Assembly (NCBI GenBank): GCA_016714225.1
Contig: JADJNS010000001.1
Location: 310,001-374,000 of the forward strand
DNA from: Archangiaceae bacterium
GTDB taxonomy: Bacteria > Myxococcota > Myxococcia > Myxococcales > Myxococcaceae
DNA: 64,000 nt
Direction: 5' to 3'
Position numbers and translations under genes: made by a program. The first letter of the stretch is position 1. Each line of letters begins with the position of its first letter. A model generated the notes under the pieces. It was not told the DNA's origin, did no database searches, and worked only from the letters and a program-made list of their open reading frames with translations. Positions 8,506 through 17,744 of the stretch are shown piece by piece.

Positions 8506-9720
8506 GTGCCGCACCGCCTCGCCATCGCCGCCACCCTGGCCACCTGCACGGCGCTCAGCGCGTGCACCAACGAGGTCTTCACCAGCCCGGGCGGGTGCTT
8601 CGGCGGCGGCGGCACCGGCGGCGCGGGCGGCTCGTTCGACGAGGCGGTGCTGCTCACCGGCCAGCCGCAGCAGGTCGAGCTGGTGCTCGACGTCGCCGGC
8701 TGCGGAGACGCCCTGCGCGACGCCACCGGCGTCACCACCACCGTGGTCGGCCCCGACAACCTGCCGGTGGCGCACACCCACGGCGAGCCGAGCAGCGCGT
8801 CGTTTCAGCACGCGGTGACGGTGACCTTCACCCCTGCGCTGCCCGGGCAGTACCACTTCACCGCCACCTTTCAGCCCAACCTGGGCGTGGCGCAGCGCGA
8901 CCTGCGCGCCGCGTTGGACCTCACCCACGCCCCCACCGAGCTCACCGCACCCTCGGGCTGCTCACAGCTGGCGGTCACCGCGCACCAGGCCGTGCTGTGC
9001 CGGGTCGGCCTCGACCTGCGGGTGACGCGCGACGGCGCCGAGGTGCAGACCCTGCCCGCGCTCGCCTATTCGGTGAGCAGAGACGACGTCTGGGTCGCGA
9101 CCTCGAGCACGCTCGGCCACTGGGTCGACCCCGGCAGCGGCGCGCTGAGCCGCGCTGCCCCCGACGACTACCCGCTGCCGGCGACGCCGCGCGGGCTGCT
9201 CGCCGAGAGCGACGGGGTGTGGCTGGTCACCGACTCCGAGGTGACGCACTACCAGCCGAGCGGCACCGCCCTGGTCGTCGCCGCGCGCTGGTCGCAGCCG
9301 GCAGCCCTCGGCAACGCCGTGCTCGCCCACGACGGCAACACCGTCATCGTCTCGTCGTCGAGCGGCTTCTGCACCAGCGCCGGCGGCGACGGCGGCACGC
9401 TCGGGTGCAACTTCGACTCGCGCTACACTCTGGGCACCTTCAAAGCCGGCGCGGGGCTGTGGCTCTCGCCGACCACCGACCACGCCGAGCTCTGGCTGCC
9501 CGGCCGCACCGGCGCTGCCGCCAGCGTGCCCGCGCCGCGCGGGGGCTGGGCGCAGCAGCTCGCGCAGGCGGCGCAGCCGCGGCTCGACGGGCCCTACTCC
9601 ATCGTCTTTTCCGACGGAGCGCCGGTGCTCGCGAAGTGGGCGTCGACGCCCCAAGAGGTGCTCGAGGGCTGGGCGGTGTTCGACACCGGCGACCACCTCG
9701 AGCTCAAGCGCGTACCCTGA
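8506..9720 (+). CDS. Putative lipoprotein, paralogue of the next gene
   Basis: A 404-aa secreted protein with a lipobox (TALSAC, Cys about residue 20) and then a Gly-rich linker. No named domain is recognised. A segment GQYHFTATFQPNLGVAQRDL and later CSQLAVTAHQAVLCRVG with VWVATSSTLGHWV are shared in order with the following gene, so the two are tandem duplicates. The repeated short W- and V-rich strands (VWVATS, VWLVTDSEV) suggest a beta-propeller. The start is a GTG; the gene is divergent from the HAD gene with about 100 bp between. Confidence 0.7.
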   Translation: MPHRLAIAATLATCTALSACTNEVFTSPGGCFGGGGTGGAGGSFDEAVLLTGQPQQVELVLDVAGCGDALRDATGVTTTVVGPDNLPVAHTHGEPSSASFQHAVTVTFTPALPGQYHFTATFQPNLGVAQRDLRAALDLTHAPTELTAPSGCSQLAVTAHQAVLCRVGLDLRVTRDGAEVQTLPALAYSVSRDDVWVATSSTLGHWVDPGSGALSRAAPDDYPLPATPRGLLAESDGVWLVTDSEVTHYQPSGTALVVAARWSQPAALGNAVLAHDGNTVIVSSSSGFCTSAGGDGGTLGCNFDSRYTLGTFKAGAGLWLSPTTDHAELWLPGRTGAAASVPAPRGGWAQQLAQAAQPRLDGPYSIVFSDGAPVLAKWASTPQEVLEGWAVFDTGDHLELKRVP

Positions 9721-9776
9721 AGCCGGTGCCGGGCGCTAAGGTGCCCGCTGCACCGGGCCGAAACGGGCAGCAGCGC

Positions 9777-11099
9777 ATGACGCGAGCATTCCCCCTCTCC
9801 CTGGCCGTCCTCTTCTCTTTCGCGTGCTCGAGCGGGCCTCCCGGAATGTCCGACACGTGCGTGGCGGTGACGCCGCCGCCCAACGCGGGCGCTGACGGCG
9901 TCTCGGGCGGCTTCGGCACGCAGCACGAAGCGCTGCGCGTCACCATGGCCCTGCTGCGGCAGTGCCCCGACCGCATCGAGGTGCGCGCCACGGTCAGCGC
10001 GGTCGACCCGAACAACCAGCCGGTCGACCTCGTCGGCGAAGACGCCACGCGGGTGGTGACCGCGCGCGACAGCAACGGCATGTCGACGGTCATCGAGGTG
10101 CTGCCGAAGCTCGCCGGCCCGTACCACTTCACCGCGCGCTTCGAGCCGAACCTGGGGGTGGTGCAGGCCGACGTGCTGGTCGCCGAAGACGACCGCGATG
10201 CGGGCCCCGAGCTCACCCTCGCCGATGCCGGAGCGCTCGCCGGCTGCCGGCACGTCGACCTCACCGAGCAGGGCCGCGTGCTGTGCCTCACCGGCGCGGT
10301 GCGCGTGCTCGAGCGCGACGGCACGCTCTTGCAGACGGTCTCGGCGTCGGCGCAGGCGGCGCGCGTCGGCGAGACGCTGTGGGTGGTCGCCAGCGACGGC
10401 CTGCTCACCCGCTGGCACGAGACCGACGCCGGCTACGCGCGCGAAGATGCCGGGCTGTCGCTCGCGCTGCCCAACCCGCTCATCGCCGCCGACGAAGAGG
10501 GGCTGGTGGTGGCGGCCGAGTCCGAGGTGCTGCACACCTCGCGGGCCGACGCCGGGCTCGAGCGGGTGGGACACCCCGACAACGCCTTCGACCACCTCAC
10601 CACCGTGTGGAGGTCTGGGCGCCAGTTCGCGATGGTCAGCGAGGTCATCGGGGCGGGAGGCGCCGCTCCGCACGAACTCACGCTGATTACCGGAGCGCTC
10701 GACGGGCCGCCGGCCGCCTTTGCGCAGTTCGGCAGCACCCTCGACGGGTCGGGCAACGCTCCTGCGGTCGGCACCCTGGGCAGCGAGCCGCCCGGGGTCT
10801 GGCTGGTGACGCAGGACCTCGGCACCTTCCCCGTGCGCACGCTGCTGACGCTGAACGGGCGCAAAGGTCAGCGCACCATGCTGCTGCCCTTCGCGTGGCG
10901 CGGCGGTTTTCCTGGCGCCCGGGTGCAGTGGGACACCGGCGCGTCGCTGGTGAATGACGCCGACGAGCGCCTCTACCTGCTCGACCGCGACGGGCAGTTC
11001 GTGCTGCAGCGCTTTCCGTCGCTGCCGCTGCGCAGCGTCACCTCGCGCTGGCTCGCGCTCGACGCCCCCGACGGGCAGCTGCGCATCTACCGCCGCTGA
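9777..11099 (+). CDS. Putative lipoprotein, beta-propeller-like, paralogue of the previous gene
   Basis: A 440-aa protein with signal peptide and lipobox (LFSFAC, Cys about residue 17). It shares with the upstream gene the block GPYHFTARFEPNLGV, the Cys-containing block CRHVDLTEQGRVLC, and LWVVASDGLLTRW, at the same relative positions. The repeated W/V strand pattern suggests a beta-propeller, but no family is recognised. The ATG at 9777 is 57 bp after the upstream stop. It is probably co-transcribed with its paralogue. Confidence 0.7.
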   Translation: MTRAFPLSLAVLFSFACSSGPPGMSDTCVAVTPPPNAGADGVSGGFGTQHEALRVTMALLRQCPDRIEVRATVSAVDPNNQPVDLVGEDATRVVTARDSNGMSTVIEVLPKLAGPYHFTARFEPNLGVVQADVLVAEDDRDAGPELTLADAGALAGCRHVDLTEQGRVLCLTGAVRVLERDGTLLQTVSASAQAARVGETLWVVASDGLLTRWHETDAGYAREDAGLSLALPNPLIAADEEGLVVAAESEVLHTSRADAGLERVGHPDNAFDHLTTVWRSGRQFAMVSEVIGAGGAAPHELTLITGALDGPPAAFAQFGSTLDGSGNAPAVGTLGSEPPGVWLVTQDLGTFPVRTLLTLNGRKGQRTMLLPFAWRGGFPGARVQWDTGASLVNDADERLYLLDRDGQFVLQRFPSLPLRSVTSRWLALDAPDGQLRIYRR

Positions 11100-11163
11100 T
11101 GCGTCACCTTCGACAACCAGGCTGAACGAACGCCGTGCGTTCGCATATAGGGGTGCGCGCACC

Positions 11164-11829
11164 GTGGTTCACGCACACTTCAGTCGGCGCCCGACGCGCC
11201 TGCCAGCAGCCCTCACCGCCGAGCGCCAGCACGGCGAGCAGCGCGTCGTCGACCAGGTCATGAACGTGTCGCTCACCGGGTTGATGCTCTTGAGCCAGCA
11301 CCCCATCGCCAAGGGTGCGGCGCTGCAGGTGACCCTGCGGGGCCAGCCCCAGAGCCTCGAGCTCGAGACCGAGGTCGTCTGGGCGCGACGCTCGAAGGCG
11401 CTGCCCGGCATCGAGGCAGGCCTGCGCGTCATCGACTCCTCTGGGCAGACGGCGCTCGAGCTCGAAGCGCTCATGACCCGGGTCCTGGCGTCGCCGCTGT
11501 GGCGCCGCGGCGCCATGCGCTTCGAGGTCTCACTCGACGCGTGGTGGCGCAGCGCGACCTCTGGTCAGATGCTGCCGCTCGAGCTCATCGACCTCAGCCT
11601 CTCGGGAGCGAGGGTCGGCGGCGGCCACGTACCCAGGCTCGGTGAGCGCGGGCTCCTCGCGCTCGACCTCGGCGACGGCCTCAACGCCGTCCCGGTCGCG
11701 GTCGCCTGGCGAGACCTCTACCGGCCGCGGCCCGCGGCAGGCCTCACCTTCGAAGGCGGCGGCGAGGCCAGCGAGCTCATCTCGAAGGTCGTGCGTCACG
11801 TGCTGTTCGCCGGCCCCACGCCGAGCTGA
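11164..11829 (+). CDS. PilZ-domain protein, probably two PilZ modules
   Basis: Predicted c-di-GMP receptor of 221 aa. The first module has an RR-PTRL N-terminal stretch and NVSLTGLML, matching the RxxxR and (D/N)xSxxG elements of PilZ. A second, weaker module (about residues 115-215) carries ELIDLSLSGARV followed by a G-rich strand. PilZ proteins are abundant in myxobacteria, where they affect motility and polysaccharide production. The start is GTG at 11164; the longer open frame upstream belongs to a shadow of the previous gene. Target unknown. Confidence 0.72.
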   Translation: MVHAHFSRRPTRLPAALTAERQHGEQRVVDQVMNVSLTGLMLLSQHPIAKGAALQVTLRGQPQSLELETEVVWARRSKALPGIEAGLRVIDSSGQTALELEALMTRVLASPLWRRGAMRFEVSLDAWWRSATSGQMLPLELIDLSLSGARVGGGHVPRLGERGLLALDLGDGLNAVPVAVAWRDLYRPRPAAGLTFEGGGEASELISKVVRHVLFAGPTPS

Positions 11830-11904
11830 CGCGCTGCGTCGGCATTCATGGGCCGACACCCGCCGACAGGGGCGCCTCGCGGCCGCTGGGCTTTCACCGG
11901 ATGA

Positions 11905-12906
11905 GTGGGTGCCCCTCAGATGAAAGGTTCTCGGGGAAATGCGAACCTTCTCATCTTGGAGCGCCCCCCAGGGCACGTGCGCGGCCTCTTGTTCGTCGAC
12001 TACGTGCGCATGCTGCGCCGGCACCGGGTCGACCCTTCACGGCTGCACGCCGACGACGTGCGCTACCTCACCACCGAGCGCATCGAGCCGGCCGCGTGGT
12101 ACCCGATGGTGGCGTTCGAGCGCTTCGGCTTGTTGATTCTGCGCGAGATTGTAGGCACCGAGACCGACGCGATACGCCTCTGGGGCCGCTCCCGCCTCGA
12201 GCCCATCGTCGCGGGCTGGCCCGACCTGCTGGTAGAGGGCGACGTTCAAGCGTCGATTCGCCGGTTCCACGGCTTCTTCCACGACGCGTTCGACTACCCG
12301 ACCGTCGAGCTGCCGGTGGTCGAGCCCGACCGGGCCATGCTCGAGGTCCACTACGGCATGAGCCCCGCCGCCGAAGAGGCTGCCGCGTGGCAGACGGCGG
12401 GCTTCTTCGAGACCATCGTGACGGCGAGCGGAGGTCGCGCGGTGAACAGCCGGCTGCAGCCGCACCGGTGGGCTGAGCCCGGCCCCGCCACGTTCGAGCT
12501 GCGCTGGGGGCTCGCCGCGCCGCTGCCCGAGCCCGCCGCCCCGGTGCGGCCGCGCGTGCTGGTGGTCGATGACCAGCCGCTGGTTCTGGCGGCGATGCGG
12601 CGCATTCTCCAATCGGTGGTCGAGGTGACGACCGCCTCGAGCGCCGACGAGGCCCTCGAGCTGATGGCCGCCCACCCCTTCGACGGAGTGCTCAGCGACT
12701 ACGGCATGCCCGGCCACGATGGCCTGTGGCTGATGGCCGAGCTGGCGCGCCGCTGGCCTCGCGTGCGGCGCGTGCTGCAGTCGGCAGACATGCCGAGCGA
12801 GGCCGCCGCGGCGCTCGCGCACGGCGTCGTTCACCAGCTGCTCGACAAGCCGGCCCCGCTCGACGTGCTGCGCGCGGCGTTCACCACTGCCGCCGCGCGC
12901 CCCTGA
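11905..12906 (+). CDS. DUF2378-like domain fused to response-regulator receiver domain
   Basis: A 333-aa cytoplasmic protein. Residues about 25-195 resemble the myxobacterial DUF2378/TIGR02265 type: a helical region with HRVDPSRLHADDVRYL, MVAFERFG and then a strand-rich part ending in GGRAVNSRL. Residues about 212-330 form a receiver domain: acidic pair in VVDDQPLVL, phospho-acceptor Asp in LSDYGMPGHDG, switch Ser in LQSADMP, and Lys in LDKP. There is no DNA-binding output domain, so the output probably lies in the N-terminal half. The start is GTG 11905 or ATG 11920. No kinase gene is adjacent. Confidence 0.68.
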   Translation: MGAPQMKGSRGNANLLILERPPGHVRGLLFVDYVRMLRRHRVDPSRLHADDVRYLTTERIEPAAWYPMVAFERFGLLILREIVGTETDAIRLWGRSRLEPIVAGWPDLLVEGDVQASIRRFHGFFHDAFDYPTVELPVVEPDRAMLEVHYGMSPAAEEAAAWQTAGFFETIVTASGGRAVNSRLQPHRWAEPGPATFELRWGLAAPLPEPAAPVRPRVLVVDDQPLVLAAMRRILQSVVEVTTASSADEALELMAAHPFDGVLSDYGMPGHDGLWLMAELARRWPRVRRVLQSADMPSEAAAALAHGVVHQLLDKPAPLDVLRAAFTTAAARP

Positions 12907-12951
12907 GAGGCTGCCCGCGACGGCTCGAGGCCCGAGAAGCAGCCCGCCGGC

Positions 12952-14325
12952 CTAGAGCCGGGCCGCCGCCGACAGCTCGGCGAAGCCGGGCAGCGCGCGC
13001 AGCGGGGCCAGGTCGGGGTCGTCTTCGAGCCGCGCCGCGCTCTTGAAGCCAGCCTCGACCGCGCGCTTGAGCCAGCTCAGGCCCTCGTCGACGCGGCCCA
13101 GCCGGCACAGGCAGCACGCCGCGTTGAACGCGAACAGCGGCCGCTTGCAGACCTCGAACGCGCGCTGACACAGCACCCGCGCCGCATCGATGTGGCCGCC
13201 CTGAAAGAGCCGCTCGGCCGACGCGGCGGCCAGCTCCTGCTCGGGCGGAGACAGCGCCAGCCGCGCCACCGACGCGGCGATGAGCTCGTCGCGCTCGCGC
13301 TCGTCGTCCATCGCCGACATCAGCAGCGGCCACGCCTCGGGCCGCAGCCGCTGCACCATCGCCAGCCCAGAGAGCAGCTCGACCACCTTGCGCGGCTCTT
13401 GCCGGTGCGCGGCGAGGCGTGCCCGCAGCTCGGGGCTGGTGCGCTGGGCGAAGTCTCCCATCTCGCGCAGCGCCCGCTCGGCGCCGGCCGGGTCGTCGGC
13501 CGACAGCCGCACCCACGCCAGCACCTCGAGCAGGTGAGCGCGGGCGCTAGGGTCTTTAGCGCCCTCGAGCGCCGAGGTGAGCACCGCCTGCGCCTGCGCG
13601 TGCTGCCCCTGCGCCGACAGCGCCCACGCCGTCTCGGCCTCGGGGGGTGCCTGGCCGGGCTCGTTGCCGCTGTAGCGCTGCCAGCCCTTCCACAGGCCGA
13701 TGCCGCCCAGGTACAGCAGCATGAAGTTCGTCTGCCACGGCCCGGGGTCGATGCCGAGCTGCAGGGTCTTCACCCACCACGAGAACGAGAGGGTGAGGGC
13801 GATGGCCAGGCCGCCGCAGAGCATGCTCACCACGCCCACGCTGCGCGAGCGCCGGCGGCCCGTGGCGAGCGCCACGCCGCTCTCGAGCAGCATGCCCCCG
13901 TCCCAGGGGAGAATCGGCAGCAGGTTCACCATCGCCCAGGCCACGTTCACCCAGACGAACTGGTCTCTGGCCCATGCCGCCAGCGGAGGCAGCTCGACGG
14001 GCCGCAGCGCCAGCCACACCGCGAGCCCGGCCACCAGCTCGATGCCGGGGCCACACAGCGTCACCCACAGCCGCTGCTTGTCCGACGGCCGCGCGCCGTC
14101 GGGCCACAGGGTCCACCCGCCCATGCCGTGCAGCTCGATGCGGGGCGCGAAGCCGAAGAACCGCATCGCGGCGGCGTGACCCAGCTCGTGGCCGAGCACC
14201 GAGACGAAGACGATGGCGACCCAGATGAGGCCGCGCTCCATGCCGCCCGAGAGCAGCCCCCACGCCGGGAGAATGAAGAACTCCGGCCGCACGCGAACCG
14301 GTATCGAGCCGAGACGAAAATTCAA
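12952..14325 (-). CDS. Site-2-type membrane metalloprotease (M50) with TPR-like tail
   Basis: A 457-aa intramembrane protease. The zinc motif HELGH lies at about residues 46-50 in a membrane segment, and the second metal ligand motif NLLPILPWDGG at about 133-143. Further hydrophobic segments lie around residues 15-45, 95-107 and 165-190. Residues about 235-457 are soluble and helical with Ala/Leu-rich 34-residue-like repeats ending in FNAACCLCRLGRVDEGLSWLKRAVEAG, which is TPR-like. Such a tail could recruit substrates; M50 proteases release regulators or process peptides in membranes. It is divergent from the TPR gene at 14369 with a 43-bp gap, so the two may share a regulatory region. Confidence 0.82.
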   Translation of the reverse strand: MNFRLGSIPVRVRPEFFILPAWGLLSGGMERGLIWVAIVFVSVLGHELGHAAAMRFFGFAPRIELHGMGGWTLWPDGARPSDKQRLWVTLCGPGIELVAGLAVWLALRPVELPPLAAWARDQFVWVNVAWAMVNLLPILPWDGGMLLESGVALATGRRRSRSVGVVSMLCGGLAIALTLSFSWWVKTLQLGIDPGPWQTNFMLLYLGGIGLWKGWQRYSGNEPGQAPPEAETAWALSAQGQHAQAQAVLTSALEGAKDPSARAHLLEVLAWVRLSADDPAGAERALREMGDFAQRTSPELRARLAAHRQEPRKVVELLSGLAMVQRLRPEAWPLLMSAMDDERERDELIAASVARLALSPPEQELAAASAERLFQGGHIDAARVLCQRAFEVCKRPLFAFNAACCLCRLGRVDEGLSWLKRAVEAGFKSAARLEDDPDLAPLRALPGFAELSAAARL

Positions 14326-14368
14326 GACGCCATGAACCTAACGCACCGAAGGCGCGGCGCTATGATCA

Positions 14369-15870
14369 GTGACAGTGCAGGCACCTGGCGCCGACGCGTT
14401 GCGAGAGCTCGAGGGCAGTGAGCCCCAGGCCGCCTCGCTGTGGCACGAGGCCCGCGCCGATGCCCTCGACGGCCCCGACGACGCCGAGCAGCGCCGCTTC
14501 GCGCTCGCCGCCGCCGCGCGCCACGCCACCGGCATTCGCCGCGTCACCTTGCTGCGCCGCCTCGCCGACGCGCAGCTGCTCGCCGGGCAGCCCGACGCCG
14601 CCATCATCACCCTGCAGCCGGTGGGGCGCGCGCTGTCGGCCCAGCCGCTCGCTCCCACCGCCGAGACCGAGAAGGCGCTCGCTGCGCTGCGGCCCCGCTC
14701 GGCCGAAGACGACTGGCTCACCCTGAGCGCCCCCGCGGCGCTGGCCGGCGTCGAGCTCACCCGCGCCGAGGCGCTCAGCCACCTCATCAAGCGCGACGAC
14801 GCAGTGGCCGGCTTCGCCGACGTCGAGCGGCGGCTGCAGCGCCTCGAGGGCCACGCCGCCTCTCAGCTGTGGATTCGGTGGGCCCGCGCCCAGAGCTGGT
14901 TTCTCTGCGAGATTCTGGGCGACGCCGGCGCCGCGCTGCAGATTTGCGCCCGGGTGCGGCAGAAGCTGCCGAGCGACGCGCTGCGAGACGGCGCGCAGGC
15001 CATCGCCCTGCTGCGCGCCGAAGAGGTCGCCAGCACCAGCGCCGGTGACTTCGCCCGCGGCCGCGCGCTGGTCGAAGAGCAGATTGCCCTGGCGCAGCAG
15101 CAGCAGGCGCCGCGCGAAGAGTGCCTGGCGTGGAACGCGCGGGCCATTCTCACTACGGCGAAGGCGAGCTGCCGCAGGCGCGCACCGCCTACGAGCGCGC
15201 CATCGCGCTGGCGGTGCAGACCCGGTGGGTGCGCCGCGAAGCGATCAGCTCGCACAACCTGGCGCTGCTGTGCACCGAGCAGCTCGAGCTCGACACCGCC
15301 GAGCGTCTCGAGCGCCGCTACCTCTCGCTCTCTGCGCAGATTGGCAACACCGCGGGCCCCGCCGAAGCCGCGCTGGTGCTGGGCGCGGTCGAGCTGGCCC
15401 GCGGCGACGCGACCGCCGCCGAGAGCCACCTCGCCCAGGCGCGCCGCGCTGCCGAGCAGGGCAGCTGGGTGATGCTGCTGGCGCAGACCCGCGCGCTGCA
15501 GGGCCGGCTGCACCTGGTGCGCTTCGCCACCGAGCACCAGTCGCTCGAGCTCAACAAGGCGCGCACCCACCTGCTCGCCGCCATCGACGCGCTCGAAGAG
15601 AACTCGGTCGGCTGGAGCGAAGAGCTCGACCCCGGCGAGGCCTACGCCCTGCTCGCGCTGGCGCTGCAGCGGGCCGGGCAGCCCGACAAGGCGCGCGACG
15701 CCGTCAAGCGGGGCGAGCGCCGGCTGCCCCAGCAGAGCACCGTCTCACACCGCACCCTCGAGCTCGGCCGCGCGTCGCTCGAGGGCCGCCCCATCACCGC
15801 CGGGCTCTCGTGGTTCGACGAACGCGGCTACCGACGCGTCGTGGCGCTGTGGAGAACCCTTGCGGGCTGA
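14369..15870 (+). CDS. TPR-rich protein, interrupted by a one-base frameshift
   Basis: About 500 aa if repaired. The first part (from GTG 14369) reads in one frame to EECLAWNARAIL at about 15150 and then turns into Arg-rich nonsense. The second part (HYGEGELPQARTAYERAIAL onward, to the stop at 15870) reads in another frame with perfect continuity. Adding one base in the CTC-ACT stretch at 15149-15153 rejoins them. The whole protein is Ala/Leu-rich and helical with TPR-like repeats (QARTAYERAIALAVQ, AESHLAQARRAAEQG), and no catalytic domain is visible. It is probably a scaffold or regulator; the indel may be an assembly error or a real inactivation. Confidence 0.7.
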
Positions 15871-15880
15871 GCACTCGGGC

Positions 15881-16927
15881 ATGCGCGAGCTGATTCGCCA
15901 CCTCAAGCACGGTGGCCCCGACGCGCTCGCCGCCGCCAAGACGCTGCTCGAGACCCAACCGAAGCTCACCCCCGCCGAGCTGGCCGAGGTGAAGTCGCTG
16001 CTCCCGGTGCTGAAGGACCTCTTCGGCGCGGGCCTGAGCGAGGGGCTCTCGAACCTGCTCTCGGGTCAAGAGCTCAAGCTGCCCACCGCGCTCGAGACGC
16101 TGATGCCGAACGTCGAGCAGGTGAAGCCGCAGCAGCTGCCCAGCCGCTTCGGCACCGACCTTCAGCTGGTGCGGCCCCAGCTGGTGAACCACCCCGCGCT
16201 GTCGCGGCCCGAGAAGGCCGAGCGGCTGTTCTCGTTCTTGATGCCGTTCGTGCTCAAGCTGGTGAAGGCGCCGCGCGAGCAGAAAGAAGAGGCCGCGCCG
16301 CGCCTGCTCGACCACGCACGCAACGCCGGCTTCGCGCAGCTGCAAGACGTACCGACCGGGCGCGACGGAGTGCAGGTCGCCCAGCAACTGCTGCAGGCCG
16401 AGACTCCCCAGCAGGCTCGAGAGCAGCGCGAGGCGCTGCAGCTCGACGCACCGACCTGGCCCGAGACGCCCGCGCCCCAGAAGCCGGCCGAGGCGCCACG
16501 CGAGAGCGCCACGGCCGACGCGCCGAAGCCCAGAGCGCCCGACGAGGCGCGGCCGAAGAGCGCAGCCGCCGAGCCGCCCGCCGCGAGCCCCAGCGCCCGC
16601 CCCGAGAACGACGACCGCCCGCGCGAGGCGAGCACGTTCGCGGCCACCGACGCGCCCAAGAGCACCGCCACCCCGCAGGGCGCCCCGCAGCTGCGCGGCG
16701 AGGCGCGCGAGGCCGAGAGCGCGCGCGCCGCCCAGGCCCGGTCGCGCACCGACCAGCGCCTGGGGAAGAGCCCGCTGTGGAACGTGCTGCACCTGTTCCG
16801 CGACGACGGCAAGCAAGACCGCGAGAGCGCCGCCCAGCGCGACGAGATGAACCGCCTGGTGGTGGGCATGGCGCTGGCCATGGGCTTCCTCACCTTGATG
16901 GCGGTCATTCTCTTCGTGCTCCGCTAG
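15881..16927 (+). CDS. Hypothetical tail-anchored membrane protein
   Basis: A 348-aa protein from ATG 15881 (a TTG at 15860 overlaps the upstream stop). Residues 1-165 are helical and hydrophilic. A Pro/Ala/Glu-rich, probably disordered stretch covers about 185-290. The C-terminus has a single membrane segment, LVVGMALAMGFLTLMAVILFVLR, which ends the protein, so it is likely tail-anchored in the inner membrane with the rest in the cytoplasm. No family is recognised. It may be coupled to the TPR gene. Confidence 0.6.
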   Translation: MRELIRHLKHGGPDALAAAKTLLETQPKLTPAELAEVKSLLPVLKDLFGAGLSEGLSNLLSGQELKLPTALETLMPNVEQVKPQQLPSRFGTDLQLVRPQLVNHPALSRPEKAERLFSFLMPFVLKLVKAPREQKEEAAPRLLDHARNAGFAQLQDVPTGRDGVQVAQQLLQAETPQQAREQREALQLDAPTWPETPAPQKPAEAPRESATADAPKPRAPDEARPKSAAAEPPAASPSARPENDDRPREASTFAATDAPKSTATPQGAPQLRGEAREAESARAAQARSRTDQRLGKSPLWNVLHLFRDDGKQDRESAAQRDEMNRLVVGMALAMGFLTLMAVILFVLR

Positions 16928-17002
16928 CGCGCCGGCGTCACCGCATCGGAACGTGAGCACCACTCTGGTGGACACCGCGTCTGTGCCGGAAGAAGAAGCC
17001 CC

Positions 17003-17299
17003 ATGGCCCGAGACCAGACCAAGCTCACCCCGGCGCAAATCGACGCGTTCCTCAATGAGCACCCCCTGTGGAGGCTGGTGAACGACCAGCTCGAGCGCAC
17101 CTACGAGTGGCCCGCCTTTCTCACCGGCATCGCCTTCGTCAGCGAGGTGGCGCGCCTCGCCGAGGCCGCCGACCACCACCCCGACATCGACATTCGCTGG
17201 CGCAAGGTCACCCTGCGCCTCACCACGCACGACGCCCACGGCATCACCGCCCGCGACACCGAGCTCGCCGCGAAGGCCGACGCGGTGCAGCCAGAGTAG
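17003..17299 (+). CDS. phhB: Pterin-4a-carbinolamine dehydratase
   Basis: A 98-aa enzyme that dehydrates 4a-hydroxytetrahydrobiopterin, a step in pterin recycling; homologues also act as transcription co-factors. The family hallmark with the catalytic histidines, EAADHHPDIDIRW, is present, followed by KVTLRLTTHDAHGIT with the conserved second His region. The size is typical. No aromatic amino acid hydroxylase gene is adjacent, so its partner is unknown. It ends 4 bp before the end of a convergent gene. Confidence 0.9.
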   Translation: MARDQTKLTPAQIDAFLNEHPLWRLVNDQLERTYEWPAFLTGIAFVSEVARLAEAADHHPDIDIRWRKVTLRLTTHDAHGITARDTELAAKADAVQPE

Positions 17300-17302
17300 C
17301 GC

Positions 17303-17614
17303 TCACTCGCTCGGGGGCGGCTCGTTCCAGCCGAGCGGGGTCTCTTCTTCTTCCCAGTCTTTGTCGTCCGCCGCCGCCTCTTCACCCGGCGGGGTCGAGC
17401 GGCTGAGCGCGTCGACCTGCTCCGAGAGCCGCTCGACCGCCCGGTCGAGCGCGCCGGCCGCGGGCACCACCACCGCGCCGCGCGCCACGTCGCTCAGGTA
17501 TGACGCGCTCCGCATCGCCGCGGCGTGCGCTTCGCGCGCGCGCGCCCAGCGCCAGAGCCGAACCACCGCCGCCGCCCCCAGCACCCCGCCTGCGACCAGC
17601 CCGAGCCAGACCAT
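17303..17614 (-). CDS. Small hypothetical membrane protein
   Basis: A 103-aa protein with one N-terminal membrane segment (about residues 2-20, WLGLVAGGVLGAAAVVRLW). An amphipathic helix follows (about 45-72, AGALDRAVERLSEQVDALSR), and then an acidic, Pro-rich tail. No family recognised. Convergent with the pterin dehydratase gene. Confidence 0.55.
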   Translation of the reverse strand: MVWLGLVAGGVLGAAAVVRLWRWARAREAHAAAMRSASYLSDVARGAVVVPAAGALDRAVERLSEQVDALSRSTPPGEEAAADDKDWEEEETPLGWNEPPPSE

Positions 17615-17744
17615 GGGGCCGAGCGTGCGGGACGAAGATGGCGCCCGCGTGACAACCGCGGCGCAAATACGGCACCCGCCCTGCCCTGCTGCGCGAAGTT
17701 TCGCGCACTTGAATCAGGCTGACGGGGGCCGGCAACCGATTCAC

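Noticed and set aside
8562..11099. Single 845-aa ORF covering both lipoproteins
   Set aside because: The first part is a shadow frame of the lipoprotein at 8506; the signal peptide at 9777 marks the true start of the second protein.
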